Assembly: GCF_000377985.1 (NCBI RefSeq)
Contig: NZ_KB899054.1
Location: 1-51,209, forward strand
Direction of reading: 5' to 3'
DNA from: Sporolactobacillus vineae DSM 21990 = SL153
GTDB taxonomy: Bacteria; Bacillota; Bacilli; Bacillales; Sporolactobacillaceae
DNA: 51,209 bases
The position numbers were made by a program, and so were the translations under genes. This document shows, one piece after another, positions 8,317 through 16,634 of this stretch. The number at the start of each line of letters is the position of its first letter. Position 1 is the first letter of the stretch. The notes beneath the pieces are model-generated. The model was not told where the DNA came from, searched no databases, and was given only the letters and a program-made list of their open reading frames with translations.

Positions 8317-9255
8317 TCAGAAGATTACGGCAACCAGCAGTAGAAAGGCAATGGCTGCATTGATCAGCACCAGATTTTTTACCGCAACAACAAATGTCTT
8401 TGACTTCACCTGCATCACGTTAAACTGTCGCACCAGCTTATAGACCGGCAAGATGATCAGAACAGCCAGCAGCAGAACCGGCGGCAGGATTCTCAGCAGA
8501 ACGGCAATCAGAATGGCGGCAAAAGAGCCGGCATACAGACCGTCAAACAGCCAGAGCGCATACTTTTTTCCAATATAGTAAACCAGGGTAAAGCGGTTGT
8601 TCTTAATATCGTCGTCGAGATCGCAGATATTATTGGCCAGCATCAGGTTGGCAATGGTGAACACGCAAGGCAGCGACACCAGAACGATTTCAACCAGATG
8701 CAGAATGTCCGCCCGCAGCACAACGATCCGCCCCTGCCAGATAAGATTGACAATGCCCTCATCATAAGCGTTCGCATAGACAGTCAGAAACAGAATGCCG
8801 AGTCCCATCGTGACGCCTGAGAACAGTTCGCCGAGCGGCATCCGCGAAAGCGGGATCGGACCGAATGAATACAGGATCCCGATGGCAAAACACACCATGC
8901 CGGCAAGCAGAACGACCAGATCGGTTCGTACCACCAGCGAGATGCCCAGGACCGTCGCGATGGCAACGAGGCTGATGATCGTGAAAACGACCAATCCTTC
9001 CGGGATGTTCTGCCGGCTGATGATATTCTCCCGGCGCCGGTACTCGTCGCTTGTCGCTTTTCGGTAATCCATATAATTATTGATGGCGGTTGTTGCCATG
9101 TCAAATAAAAGCATAGAAGCAAAGAAAATCAACGTATTGAGCAGATTAAAAGTATGATACCGATAGGAAACGAACAGGCATCCGATGAGAAACGGAAACA
9201 GGCTGGCCAGTTTCGTCCGGATCTCAACCAGGTTCAGAAATGCCCCAAACGACAT
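8317..9255 (-). CDS. dmkA: UbiA-family 1,4-dihydroxy-2-naphthoate prenyltransferase, copy 1
   Basis: A membrane enzyme that joins a polyprenyl chain to 1,4-dihydroxy-2-naphthoate to give demethylmenaquinone, the EET quinone in Listeria (DmkA). The 312-residue protein has the two Asp-rich metal/diphosphate motifs of UbiA enzymes: INNYMDYRKATSDEYRRREN and NNICDLDDDIKNNRFTL. About eight hydrophobic helices are visible. It is preceded by GGAGGCG and follows its tandem paralog after 16 bases. The partner polyprenyl chain would come from dmkB (15621-16607). Having two copies side by side is unusual; see findings. Confidence 0.9.
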   Translation of the reverse strand: MSFGAFLNLVEIRTKLASLFPFLIGCLFVSYRYHTFNLLNTLIFFASMLLFDMATTAINNYMDYRKATSDEYRRRENIISRQNIPEGLVVFTIISLVAIATVLGISLVVRTDLVVLLAGMVCFAIGILYSFGPIPLSRMPLGELFSGVTMGLGILFLTVYANAYDEGIVNLIWQGRIVVLRADILHLVEIVLVSLPCVFTIANLMLANNICDLDDDIKNNRFTLVYYIGKKYALWLFDGLYAGSFAAILIAVLLRILPPVLLLAVLIILPVYKLVRQFNVMQVKSKTFVVAVKNLVLINAAIAFLLLVAVIF

Positions 9256-9271
9256 GCATCACGCCTCCAGT

Positions 9272-10210
9272 TCAGAAGATCACAGCCACAAGCAGTAAAA
9301 GGACAACGGAAGAATTCATCAGCACCATACTTTTCAAAGCCACGACAAATGTATTTGATTTGCTCTGTACCCGGTTAAATTGCCGGACCAGTTTGTAGAC
9401 CGGAATGACCGTAAGCACGGTCAGGAGCAGGGCCGGCGGTAAAATGTGCAGCAGAACAGCGAACAATATGGCGGCGAACGAAGCTGCATACAGACTGTCG
9501 AACAGCCAGAGTGCATACTTTTTTCCAATATAATAAACCAGGGTAAACCGCTTGTTCTTAATGTCGTCGTCCAAATCGCAGATATTATTCGCCAGCATGA
9601 CATTAGCGATCGAGAACATGCACGGCACAGAAACGAGACCAATTTCAAACAGCGGCCAGATGTCCGCTTTAATGATCACGATCCATCCTTGCCAGATTAG
9701 GTTGGCAATGCCTTTATCAAAAGCATTGGCATAGACCGTCAGAAACAGAACGCCAAATCCTTCGGTCACTCCTGAAACGATTTCGCCAAGCGGCATCCGC
9801 GAAAGCGGGATGGGTCCGAACGAATACAGGATTCCGATGGCGAAGCACACCATACCGGCCAGCAGGACAACCAGATCGGTTCGCACCACCAGCCAGATGC
9901 CGAGAGCGGTCGCCACCGCGACAAAACTGATGATCATGAAGACGACCCGTCCTTCGGGGATGTTCTCCTGTCCGATGATGTTCTCCCGGCGCCGGTACTC
10001 GTCACTTGTCGCTTTTCGGTAATCCATATAATTATTGATCGCCGTAGCCGCCAGGTCGAACAGCAGCATTGAACTGAAGAAGATCAATATATTAACCGGC
10101 TGAAAAGCATGAAACCGATAATAGGCAAACAGGCATCCGATGAGAAAAGGAAACAGGCTGGTCAGTTTCGTCCGGAATTGAACCAGTTTCAGAAACGCTT
10201 CCAGTGACAT
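9272..10210 (-). CDS. dmkA: UbiA-family 1,4-dihydroxy-2-naphthoate prenyltransferase, copy 2
   Basis: The same length (312 residues) and architecture as the downstream copy, with about three quarters identity by eye. The Asp-rich motifs are retained (INNYMDYRKATSDEYRRREN, NNICDLDDDIKNKRFTL), so both copies look catalytically able. Differences cluster in loops and in the C-terminal helices (MVLMNSSVVLLLLVAVIF here, LVLINAAIAFLLLVAVIF in copy 1). It lies 27 bases after fmnB in the leftward operon. This is a tandem duplication; the two could differ in chain-length or naphthoate-substrate preference. Confidence 0.9.
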   Translation of the reverse strand: MSLEAFLKLVQFRTKLTSLFPFLIGCLFAYYRFHAFQPVNILIFFSSMLLFDLAATAINNYMDYRKATSDEYRRRENIIGQENIPEGRVVFMIISFVAVATALGIWLVVRTDLVVLLAGMVCFAIGILYSFGPIPLSRMPLGEIVSGVTEGFGVLFLTVYANAFDKGIANLIWQGWIVIIKADIWPLFEIGLVSVPCMFSIANVMLANNICDLDDDIKNKRFTLVYYIGKKYALWLFDSLYAASFAAILFAVLLHILPPALLLTVLTVIPVYKLVRQFNRVQSKSNTFVVALKSMVLMNSSVVLLLLVAVIF

Positions 10211-10237
10211 GAAAAACGCCTCTTCTCTCTCCGTCTT

Positions 10238-11305
10238 TTATTTACCTGGCGCATTAGGCATCAGATGAAACGATTTGTCCGTCAGTTCAAAATTCTTTTT
10301 AAGCCCGGAAGTCACGTATACTTTTCTGCCTTTGGTGACAAAAATCGCATCCACGCCTTTCAGTTTCTCTGCTAAACGGAATCCGCCTTTAACACCGCCG
10401 ACGAACAGGACATTCGACAATGCATCGCCGTCGACAGACTTCTTTGTAATGACGGAAACACCGGCAATATCATTATCCAGCGAATAACCGGTGAACGGAT
10501 TCAGAATATGCTGATAGACCTTGCCGTCGACTTTAAGATACCGTTCATAGATACCGGCTGTAACAATCGATTTATTCGTCTCATTGATTTTACCGACGAT
10601 ATCTCCGCGCGGCAGGAACGGGTTCTGAATGCCGACGCCCCATTCCTGATCAGTCGGACTCATCCCTTTTACATAAATGTTCCCGCCCAGATCAACGATC
10701 GCGGAATGAACATGATAGCGATCCAGAACTTTAACCAGTTCATCGGTGATAAAGCCTTTGGCAATGCCGCCCAGGTCAAGGCGCATTCCCTTTTGTTTCA
10801 GAAACACCGTCTGCTTCTGATCATTCAGAATCATTTTTTTATAACCGATCAGCGGCAGTGTCTGGTTGATTTCCTTCTGCGACGGTTTGCGGGCATCCGG
10901 GAAACCGATGTGCCAGAGCTTGGTCATCGGACCGATGGTGATGTCGAAGTAACCGTCCGACATCTTTGCATAGCCTTTGCCCAGCTGGATCATGTGATAA
11001 ATATCTTTGGAAACCTTTACTGGACGGATTCCGGCATTGGCGTTTACCCGGTCGATATCCGACCGGTTCGACTTATCTTCCACAGTCACCGCACCGGCAA
11101 GATCTCTCAGGCGCTGAATCACCGGTTTGAGCACGTCTGCTTTGCCTTTATCATAAATTCTGATGGTATTGATGGTCCCCATCAGGTAGACTGTCTGACT
11201 CGCCGGATCACTGTTGATCACCGGTTTTACAGTCTGAGCTTTCGGCTGACAGCCGGTTAGAATCAGTGCCATGCTCAGCAGCAGAATCATGATGTTCTTT
11301 TTCAT
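10238..11305 (-). CDS. fmnB: FmnB, lipoprotein FMN transferase of the ApbE family
   Basis: A surface-anchored flavin transferase that attaches FMN from FAD to Thr residues of exported proteins, here most likely PplA. The start is taken at MKKNIMILLL, because the 13 codons before it do not fit a signal peptide. The lipobox LTGC gives the lipidated Cys19. ApbE hallmarks are present: the Asp/Gly segment LDLGGIAKGFITDEL, IVDLGGNIYVKG and the metal-binding GDALSNVLFVGG. The length of 355 residues is typical. It is the second gene of the leftward FLEET operon, separated from pplA by a strong hairpin that may set their ratio. Confidence 0.93.
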   Translation of the reverse strand: MKKNIMILLLSMALILTGCQPKAQTVKPVINSDPASQTVYLMGTINTIRIYDKGKADVLKPVIQRLRDLAGAVTVEDKSNRSDIDRVNANAGIRPVKVSKDIYHMIQLGKGYAKMSDGYFDITIGPMTKLWHIGFPDARKPSQKEINQTLPLIGYKKMILNDQKQTVFLKQKGMRLDLGGIAKGFITDELVKVLDRYHVHSAIVDLGGNIYVKGMSPTDQEWGVGIQNPFLPRGDIVGKINETNKSIVTAGIYERYLKVDGKVYQHILNPFTGYSLDNDIAGVSVITKKSVDGDALSNVLFVGGVKGGFRLAEKLKGVDAIFVTKGRKVYVTSGLKKNFELTDKSFHLMPNAPGK

Positions 11306-11390
11306 AGGAATCAGCCCTTCTTCAGTGTGTCGGCTGACAGCCAACGCAGTTCTTCTAATTATGAGTTAACCTCAAGTGGCGCTGATGACA

Positions 11391-11429
11391 ATAAAGACTT
11401 TAGAGCCGGCAAAGCCCTAAAGTCTTTAT
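11391..11429 (-). terminator. intercistronic hairpin between pplA and fmnB
   Basis: Perfect 13-bp arms ATAAAGACTTTAG and CTAAAGTCTTTAT enclose a 13-base GC-rich loop. On the minus strand the stem is followed by TGTCATC, not a U-run, so termination is probably partial. It could be an mRNA-stabilising 3' structure that raises the abundant lipoprotein PplA above the enzymes encoded downstream. Confidence 0.65.
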
Positions 11430-11456
11430 GCGAGGATCATCTTTGTTCACAGACGA

Positions 11457-12389
11457 TTATTTTTCCTTGAAGACGAGGTTATCCACTTCAATCGGAGTTG
11501 TATCGCCCTTCTGCGCTGCGTTGATCAGCTGTGCCGCATAAGCTTTAAATGCTTCGGTCGATTCTGTCGCGCCGGAAACCGCCGCTACACCGGCTGCATT
11601 CTGACTCTTGACCAGGGATTTTTCGAGAGCCGGAATATATTCTTTCGGTCCGACGCCCGATTTCGCCTTCATGGCTTTTTCATAAGCCGCATTTTCTGAT
11701 TTCTTCTTGCCGTTTTTGTCAAGGAAGTTATAGTCTACTTTGGTGATTTTGCCGCCCTCGACCGTCATATTGATGTACTGCTTCCAGCCGTGGCTGTCGA
11801 AATTCTTTTCAGCTAATTTATAAAGGCCGTCTTTCAGTTTGCCTTCCGCATTGACGGTGATCGGTGACGTGTCACCCTTCTGTGCCGCCTGAATTAATTG
11901 CTGTGCATAGTTGATGAAGGTGCTCGACGATTCGGTTGCGCCGGAGACGACGGCAACCTGTTTTGCATCCTGTGCGGCAACCAGAGCCTGATTCAGTTTC
12001 GGGATGTATTCCTTCGGTCCGACGCCCGATTTCGCCTTCATGGCTTTTTCATAAGCGGCGTTTTTCGACTTCAGCTGGCCCTGCTTATTGACGTAGTTAT
12101 AATCTGATTTAGTGATCTTGCCGTTTGCAACCGTGATCGAGAATTGAACCTTCCAGCCGTGCGTATCAAAGCCGGTCTCCTTTAATGTATACGTTCCGTC
12201 CTTGAGTGCGCCGCCGGCAACCTTTGTTGAAGCGTTTGCAGTTGAGCTGCTGCTGGCTGCGCTTGAGCTGCTCGAACTGGACGAACCGGCCGCTTTACTG
12301 CTTGATCCGGATCCCGAACCGGCGGCACATGAAGCAAGAATCATGGTGAATAAGATGGTCATGACGAGAGCAAATTTTTTCATGTTCAT
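11457..12389 (-). CDS. pplA: PplA-like lipoprotein with two FMN-binding (flavinylated) domains
   Basis: The terminal extracellular electron carrier of the FLEET system. The signal peptide ends with lipobox LASC (lipidated Cys21). A Ser-rich linker (~22-58) would span the wall, followed by two FMN-binding domains (~62-170 and ~185-295). Each carries the flavinylation motif SGATES, with target Thr152 and Thr275. The domains share KAMKAKSGVGPKEYIP word for word, and the DNA is also nearly identical there (11637-11690 and 12007-12060), so the duplication is recent or kept by gene conversion. The start is taken at MNMKKF, with AAGGGGGAAG upstream. Transcription probably begins near 12447, next to the palindrome at 12423. 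Confidence 0.92.
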   Translation of the reverse strand: MNMKKFALVMTILFTMILASCAAGSGSGSSSKAAGSSSSSSSSAASSSSTANASTKVAGGALKDGTYTLKETGFDTHGWKVQFSITVANGKITKSDYNYVNKQGQLKSKNAAYEKAMKAKSGVGPKEYIPKLNQALVAAQDAKQVAVVSGATESSSTFINYAQQLIQAAQKGDTSPITVNAEGKLKDGLYKLAEKNFDSHGWKQYINMTVEGGKITKVDYNFLDKNGKKKSENAAYEKAMKAKSGVGPKEYIPALEKSLVKSQNAAGVAAVSGATESTEAFKAYAAQLINAAQKGDTTPIEVDNLVFKEK

Positions 12390-12422
12390 CGTTGAAGCTT
12401 CCCCCTTTATCTGTGTCCCATT

Positions 12423-12440
12423 TTGTGAATTCATTCACAC
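12423..12440. promoter_or_regulatory. Rex/Fnr-like operator 1 in front of pplA
   Basis: TTGTGAATTCATTCACAC fits the Rex consensus TTGTGAA-N4-TTCACAA at 17 of 18 positions and also the Fnr/Crp form TGTGA-N6-TCACA exactly. It lies just downstream of a minus-strand -10 (TATGAT, complement of 12454-12459), where a bound protein would block transcription of the pplA operon. Which regulator uses it cannot be decided from the sequence. Confidence 0.6.
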
Positions 12441-12490
12441 CTTCTACATACACATCATAGCACTGAAAACGTTTCATGTTTGTAACCATA

Positions 12491-12594
12491 TTGTGAACAA
12501 TATCTCAAAGTCTGAAACTGATTCCCTGATTCATCTAGACACTCTGCAGTCTGTGGTGCTATATTTGATTCGGGTATTGTTCATAATTTCACAA
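12491..12594. promoter_or_regulatory. Rex/Fnr-like operators 2 and 3 between pplA and ndh2
   Basis: Site 2 (12491-12508, TTGTGAACAATATCTCAA) and site 3 (12577-12594, TTGTTCATAATTTCACAA) each have one perfect half-site and one 5-of-7 half-site of the Rex pattern, at the same spacing as site 1. Three related sites in one 250-bp divergent promoter region suggest redox control of both FLEET operons. Confidence 0.45.
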
Positions 12595-12684
12595 TCTTTA
12601 ATTTTCCTACTCTTTCAGCCTTATTAAGTGGTTTATACATTATTTGTGTAAGCGTTTGATTACATCGATGGGGAGGCAAAAGTT

Positions 12685-14568
12685 ATGGCTGATAAAAACA
12701 TTGTGATTATCGGTGCCGGATTTGCCGGTGTTCACGCTGCAAAAAAGCTGGCAAAAAAATACAAGAAAGATGATTCCGTCACCATCACGCTAATTGATAA
12801 ACATTCATACAGCACGATGATGACTGAGCTTCATGAGGTCGCCACACATCGGGTTGAGCCGGATGCCATTCGGTTTGATCTGCACAAACTGTTCGGCCGC
12901 TCCAAGGTCCGGCTGGTGACGGACAAAGTGACACAGATTGACCGGGAACAGAAAACAGTCATCACGGAATCCGGAAAATTTTCATATGATTATCTGATTC
13001 TCGGCATCGGCGGAGAACCGAATGATTTCGGCACACCCGGTGTCAGGGAACACGGTTTCACCCTTCTGTCGTGGGAGGATGCGGTAACCCTGCGGACGCA
13101 CATTGAACGGATGGTCCGGGAAGGTGCTGCCGAACTTGATCCGGAGAAGCGGCGGGCCATGCTGACGTTTGCGATTTGCGGATCAGGCTTCACCGGCGTG
13201 GAAATGATCGGCGAACTGCTCGAATGGAAGCGGCGGCTGGCAAGAGTTAACAGACTGAATGAGGATGAAATTTCGCTGTATCTGGTTGAGGCAGTTCCTA
13301 CTATTCTAAACATGCTTGACCGGAAAGACGCGAACAAAGCCGAGGGCTATATGGTACGGAAGGGTATTCAGATTCTTAAGAGTTCCCCGATCGTTGAAGT
13401 AAAAAACGACCGTATTGTCCTGAAGTCCGGACAGGAACTGCCGACGTACACGTTAATCTGGACGGCCGGTGTCCGGGCCAATTCGGATGCCAAAGCGTTC
13501 GGTCTGGCATCCGCCCGCGCCGGACGTCTGAAAGTCAATGAATATATGGAAGCCGAAGGGCAGGAAAATATATACGTTGTCGGCGATCTCTCCTATTATG
13601 AGGACGGCGGCAAACCGACGCCGCAGATCGTCGAAGCAGCCGAACAGACCGCCGGCACTGCGGCAAACAATATTATTGCGGCGATCAGCGGCGGTGAGAA
13701 AACGGCTTTCAAAGGGAACTATCACGGTGTGATGGTGTCGATCGGCGCACGCTACGGGGTCGCCAATATTAAAGGCATGCATCTCAGCGGCTTTTTTGCC
13801 AACTTTATGAAACATATGGTGAACCTGTTCTATCTTTTCACGATCAGAAGCGGCTATTATCTTTTCCAGTATGTGATGCACGAATTTTTCCACACCAGAG
13901 ACAAGCGGAATATTTTCCGTGATCTGCCGTCGCGTTACGGAAACGTGCTCTGGTCTCTACCGCTGCGTGTTTTCGTCGGCGCTTTCTGGCTTGTGGAGGC
14001 TTTTTCGAAGATTTGGGGGGCGAGCGTCTGGGATAAAGCCACGTCGAGCTGGTCCAATGTCTATATGCTGTTCCGCGGAATCGGCAAGGATTCCTGGTTC
14101 GTCGGTAATTCCGTCAAAATGCCTTTCAGCTGGCTGCAGACAGCAACGTCCGGTGCCAGTCAGTCTGCCGGAGATACAGCCTCCGCAGCCTCGCAGTTCG
14201 GAACACCGATTCTTCATAAAATGCCCGGATGGTTTGAGTGGATCATGAGAATTCTGCTGCCGAACGCAGGATTTGCCGTGTTCATGCAGCGCCTGATGCT
14301 TTTTATCGAACTGGGTATCGGCCTGGCAATCATGTTCGGTCTGTTCACCTGGCTGTGCAGTGCGGCGAGTGCCGGATTCATCGTTATGTTTTTCTTCACA
14401 GCTATGCTTGGCTGGGGCGACGTCTGGGTATTTCCTGCATCGATCGCCCTGCTGAACGGCGCCGGACGTACTGTCGGCTTCGACTACTGGGTCGTTCCGC
14501 TGCTTCAGAAGTGGTTCGGGCGGCTCTGGTACGGTCGTTCAAAATCGGTCTATAAAGATGAAAAATAA
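12685..14568 (+). CDS. ndh2: Ndh2, type II NADH dehydrogenase with C-terminal membrane extension (FLEET type)
   Basis: Oxidises cytosolic NADH and reduces the demethylmenaquinone pool dedicated to extracellular electron transfer. The 627-residue protein has an N-terminal FAD motif GAGFAG (10-15), the NAD motif GSGFTGVEMIGEL and the second FAD strand IYVVGD. The core ends near residue 400. The rest carries membrane segments (FVGAFWLVEAFSKIWG, MQRLMLFIELGIGLAIMFG, FIVMFFFTAMLGWGDVWVFP) that resemble DoxX-like helices and are absent from ordinary ~400-residue Ndh2. The long form is that of Listeria EET Ndh2. The ribosome site GGGGAGG lies 9 bases upstream. It is the first gene of the rightward operon. 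Confidence 0.93.
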   Translation: MADKNIVIIGAGFAGVHAAKKLAKKYKKDDSVTITLIDKHSYSTMMTELHEVATHRVEPDAIRFDLHKLFGRSKVRLVTDKVTQIDREQKTVITESGKFSYDYLILGIGGEPNDFGTPGVREHGFTLLSWEDAVTLRTHIERMVREGAAELDPEKRRAMLTFAICGSGFTGVEMIGELLEWKRRLARVNRLNEDEISLYLVEAVPTILNMLDRKDANKAEGYMVRKGIQILKSSPIVEVKNDRIVLKSGQELPTYTLIWTAGVRANSDAKAFGLASARAGRLKVNEYMEAEGQENIYVVGDLSYYEDGGKPTPQIVEAAEQTAGTAANNIIAAISGGEKTAFKGNYHGVMVSIGARYGVANIKGMHLSGFFANFMKHMVNLFYLFTIRSGYYLFQYVMHEFFHTRDKRNIFRDLPSRYGNVLWSLPLRVFVGAFWLVEAFSKIWGASVWDKATSSWSNVYMLFRGIGKDSWFVGNSVKMPFSWLQTATSGASQSAGDTASAASQFGTPILHKMPGWFEWIMRILLPNAGFAVFMQRLMLFIELGIGLAIMFGLFTWLCSAASAGFIVMFFFTAMLGWGDVWVFPASIALLNGAGRTVGFDYWVVPLLQKWFGRLWYGRSKSVYKDEK

Positions 14569-14613
14569 TCAGCTTTACTGAGATGCATCTAACACTGAAG
14601 GAGGGGACGACAA

Positions 14614-15033
14614 TTGGCCCGCTATCTTAAAATGATCCGGCCATGGGATATTATTATCGTCTGCGTCCTGGTTCTGATCTCCTTCCTTCCGGTCGGAATG
14701 TTCAGCTATGTCCATGCACGGGAAGCAGGGAATGCTTCCTCACGACTGATCGCCGTTGTCAGCCTCAACAACAAGCAGATCCGGCAGGTCGTGCTGACCG
14801 GCAATACAAAAACCGAGGAATTTACGGTCTATACGAAGAGCGGCGACTACAATACCATTGAAGTAAACAAGAACCGGATCCGTATTAAAAAAGCAAATTG
14901 TCCGGATCAGATCTGCGTGCGGACCGGATATATCTCTGAACCCGGGCAAACCATTGTCTGTCTGCCCCACAGAGTGGTGATCGAGATACACCGGGCCGAC
15001 AGATCCGAAGCTCCGGTTATTGTCAGTTCGTGA
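14614..15033 (+). CDS. eetA: EetA, NusG domain II-like membrane protein
   Basis: A small protein of the FLEET locus that, with EetB, carries electrons from quinol toward the outer face; the exact mechanism is not established. The 139-residue protein starts with TTG (AGGAGGGG 8 bases upstream). One membrane helix (~12-30) is followed by an extracytoplasmic NusG-II fold with Cys96, Cys101, Cys116 and His119 (NCPDQIC...IVCLPH), possible cofactor ligands. Its stop TGA lies directly before the eetB region. Confidence 0.9.
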   Translation: MARYLKMIRPWDIIIVCVLVLISFLPVGMFSYVHAREAGNASSRLIAVVSLNNKQIRQVVLTGNTKTEEFTVYTKSGDYNTIEVNKNRIRIKKANCPDQICVRTGYISEPGQTIVCLPHRVVIEIHRADRSEAPVIVSS

Positions 15034-15060
15034 ATGGATAAGATTCAGGAGATGGGCACG

Positions 15061-15594
15061 TTGACAAAAAATCAGCAGACGGCTTATATTGCATTACTCG
15101 CTGCTCAGGCAGTGGTTATCAGCCTGCTGGAACAGGCAATCCCGTTCCCGTTTCCTGTCGCACCCGGTGCCAAACTGGGGCTGGCCAACATTATCACCTG
15201 CATGGCACTGTATACTCTGACGACCAGAGATACGGCCAAAGTCATTGCCATCCGGCTGATTCTTGCCTCTCTGCTGAGCGGTACGATGTCGACGTTTATG
15301 TATAGTGCTTCCGGAATGATCCTGAGCTTCACCGGAATGTGGCTGGTAAAAAAGCTCGGGCCGCGGCGTGTCAGCCTGATCGGCGTCAGCGCTGCCGGCG
15401 CGATTCTGCATAATGTCGGCCAGTTGATTGTCGCCAGCTGGATTGCGCAGACCTGGACCGTGATGCTTTATCTGCCGATACTTTCCCTTGTGGGTATCCT
15501 TGCCGGCCTGGCAACAGGAATCATGGCTAACTACCTGCTCACTCATGTAGAAAAGCTGCAATACTATAAATATTTACAGGAAACCGAACACTGA
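15061..15594 (+). CDS. eetB: EetB, Gx-family membrane protein
   Basis: An integral membrane partner of EetA, of the family often named Gx transporter or heptaprenyl diphosphate synthase component I. I take TTG at 15061 as the start: AGGAG lies 9 bases upstream, and the protein then begins LTKNQQTAYIALLAAQAVVI, as relatives do. An ATG at 15034 in the same frame, directly after the eetA stop, has no ribosome site of its own. Five or so hydrophobic segments include VAPGAKLGLANIITCMALY, the family signature. Length 177 residues is usual. Confidence 0.88.
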   Translation: MTKNQQTAYIALLAAQAVVISLLEQAIPFPFPVAPGAKLGLANIITCMALYTLTTRDTAKVIAIRLILASLLSGTMSTFMYSASGMILSFTGMWLVKKLGPRRVSLIGVSAAGAILHNVGQLIVASWIAQTWTVMLYLPILSLVGILAGLATGIMANYLLTHVEKLQYYKYLQETEH

Positions 15595-15620
15595 CAACCA
15601 AGAGAAAGGAGGGGAAGCAG

Positions 15621-16607
15621 ATGCGCGTACACCCGATGTGGGATGCCTATCCGGAGCTAAAAGAAGATCTGATCCGCGTGCTCCAGGTGATTGAATCCCA
15701 TATCCGGATCCACGACCAGGCGATTGAACAGAGAATCAGAAAGTACATCAACACGTCCGGAAAGATGCTTCGTCCCGCATACACCATACTCTGCTCGGAG
15801 ATCGGTCCCGAACCTGATAAAGAGCGGGCGATAGCGGCCGCCGCGGCAGTCCAGTGCCTGCATATGGCCACACTGATTCACGACGATGTGATCGATCAGT
15901 CGGACACGCGGCACGGACAGAAGACGTTTAACGCGGAATATGGAAATAAAGTGGCGATTTACGCCGGAGACTATTTGTTCAGTCTGACATTCTCCATTCT
16001 CGGACCCTACGCATCCGAATCGTCGGTTCCCCGCCTGAGTTTCAAGCAAATAGAAGCGGATAAAATACTGGCCGGGGAACTCGAACAGCTTCACGCCCAA
16101 TATCGGACACCGGCTTCAGTGAAGCATTATCTGTCGCAGATTTCCGGGAAGACGGCCCAGCTGTTTGCGATCAGCTGCTATGCCGGGGCCGGGGTCGGGA
16201 AGAGCAGCCAGAGCGATGCATCTCACGCCTGGAATATGGGGCATGATATCGGCATGGCCTTCCAGATCATTGATGATATACTGGATTATCAGGGAACGCA
16301 AAATGTGCTGGGAAAGCCGGTTATGAACGACTTCCGAAGCGGGATTTATACATTGCCGGTTCGGATTGCGATGATGGCCGAACCCGAGTTTTTCCGCCCG
16401 CTTCTCGACAAGAAGGGGAACCTGACTGAGAACGATCTGACTGCCGTTCAGGAGGCCATTGCCCGGAATCACGGCATTGAAAAAGCGATGGATCTTGCGC
16501 GAAAATATACACGTAAAGCGCTGAAAGAAATGGACGCGCTCCCGAGCGGGGGTTATAAAAAGGTCCTGAACCGGCTGTCGCGTTCTCTACTGGAGCGAAA
16601 GATGTAA
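15621..16607 (+). CDS. dmkB: DmkB, trans-polyprenyl diphosphate synthase
   Basis: Builds the polyprenyl diphosphate tail for the EET demethylmenaquinone. The 328-residue protein has both Asp-rich motifs of trans-prenyltransferases: the first in HDDVIDQSDTRHG (Asp88, Asp89, Asp92) and the second in FQIIDDILDYQGT (Asp218, Asp219, Asp222), plus the Lys-Met-Leu-Arg-Pro isopentenyl site (GKMLRP). The ribosome site AAAGGAGGGG is strong. It is the last gene of the rightward FLEET operon and is followed by a clear terminator. Heptaprenyl is the likely product by homology with menaquinone enzymes, but chain length is not readable here. Confidence 0.93.
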   Translation: MRVHPMWDAYPELKEDLIRVLQVIESHIRIHDQAIEQRIRKYINTSGKMLRPAYTILCSEIGPEPDKERAIAAAAAVQCLHMATLIHDDVIDQSDTRHGQKTFNAEYGNKVAIYAGDYLFSLTFSILGPYASESSVPRLSFKQIEADKILAGELEQLHAQYRTPASVKHYLSQISGKTAQLFAISCYAGAGVGKSSQSDASHAWNMGHDIGMAFQIIDDILDYQGTQNVLGKPVMNDFRSGIYTLPVRIAMMAEPEFFRPLLDKKGNLTENDLTAVQEAIARNHGIEKAMDLARKYTRKALKEMDALPSGGYKKVLNRLSRSLLERKM

Positions 16608-16634
16608 TCTCCTGATTTTCAGAAGGTATATTCG

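Noticed and set aside
10508-11260. 250-codon open frame on the plus strand
   Set aside because: Antisense to fmnB, whose motifs are clear; no supporting signals.
12464-12476. TGAAAACGTTTCA as a CcpA (cre) site
   Set aside because: It is a 13-bp palindrome; the canonical cre has 14 with the CG centred differently. Too weak to list, although it lies near the pplA promoter.
15034-15063. ATG at 15034 as the eetB start
   Set aside because: Directly abuts the eetA stop without its own ribosome site; TTG at 15061 has AGGAG at good spacing and matches the family N-terminus. Stop-start coupling remains possible.
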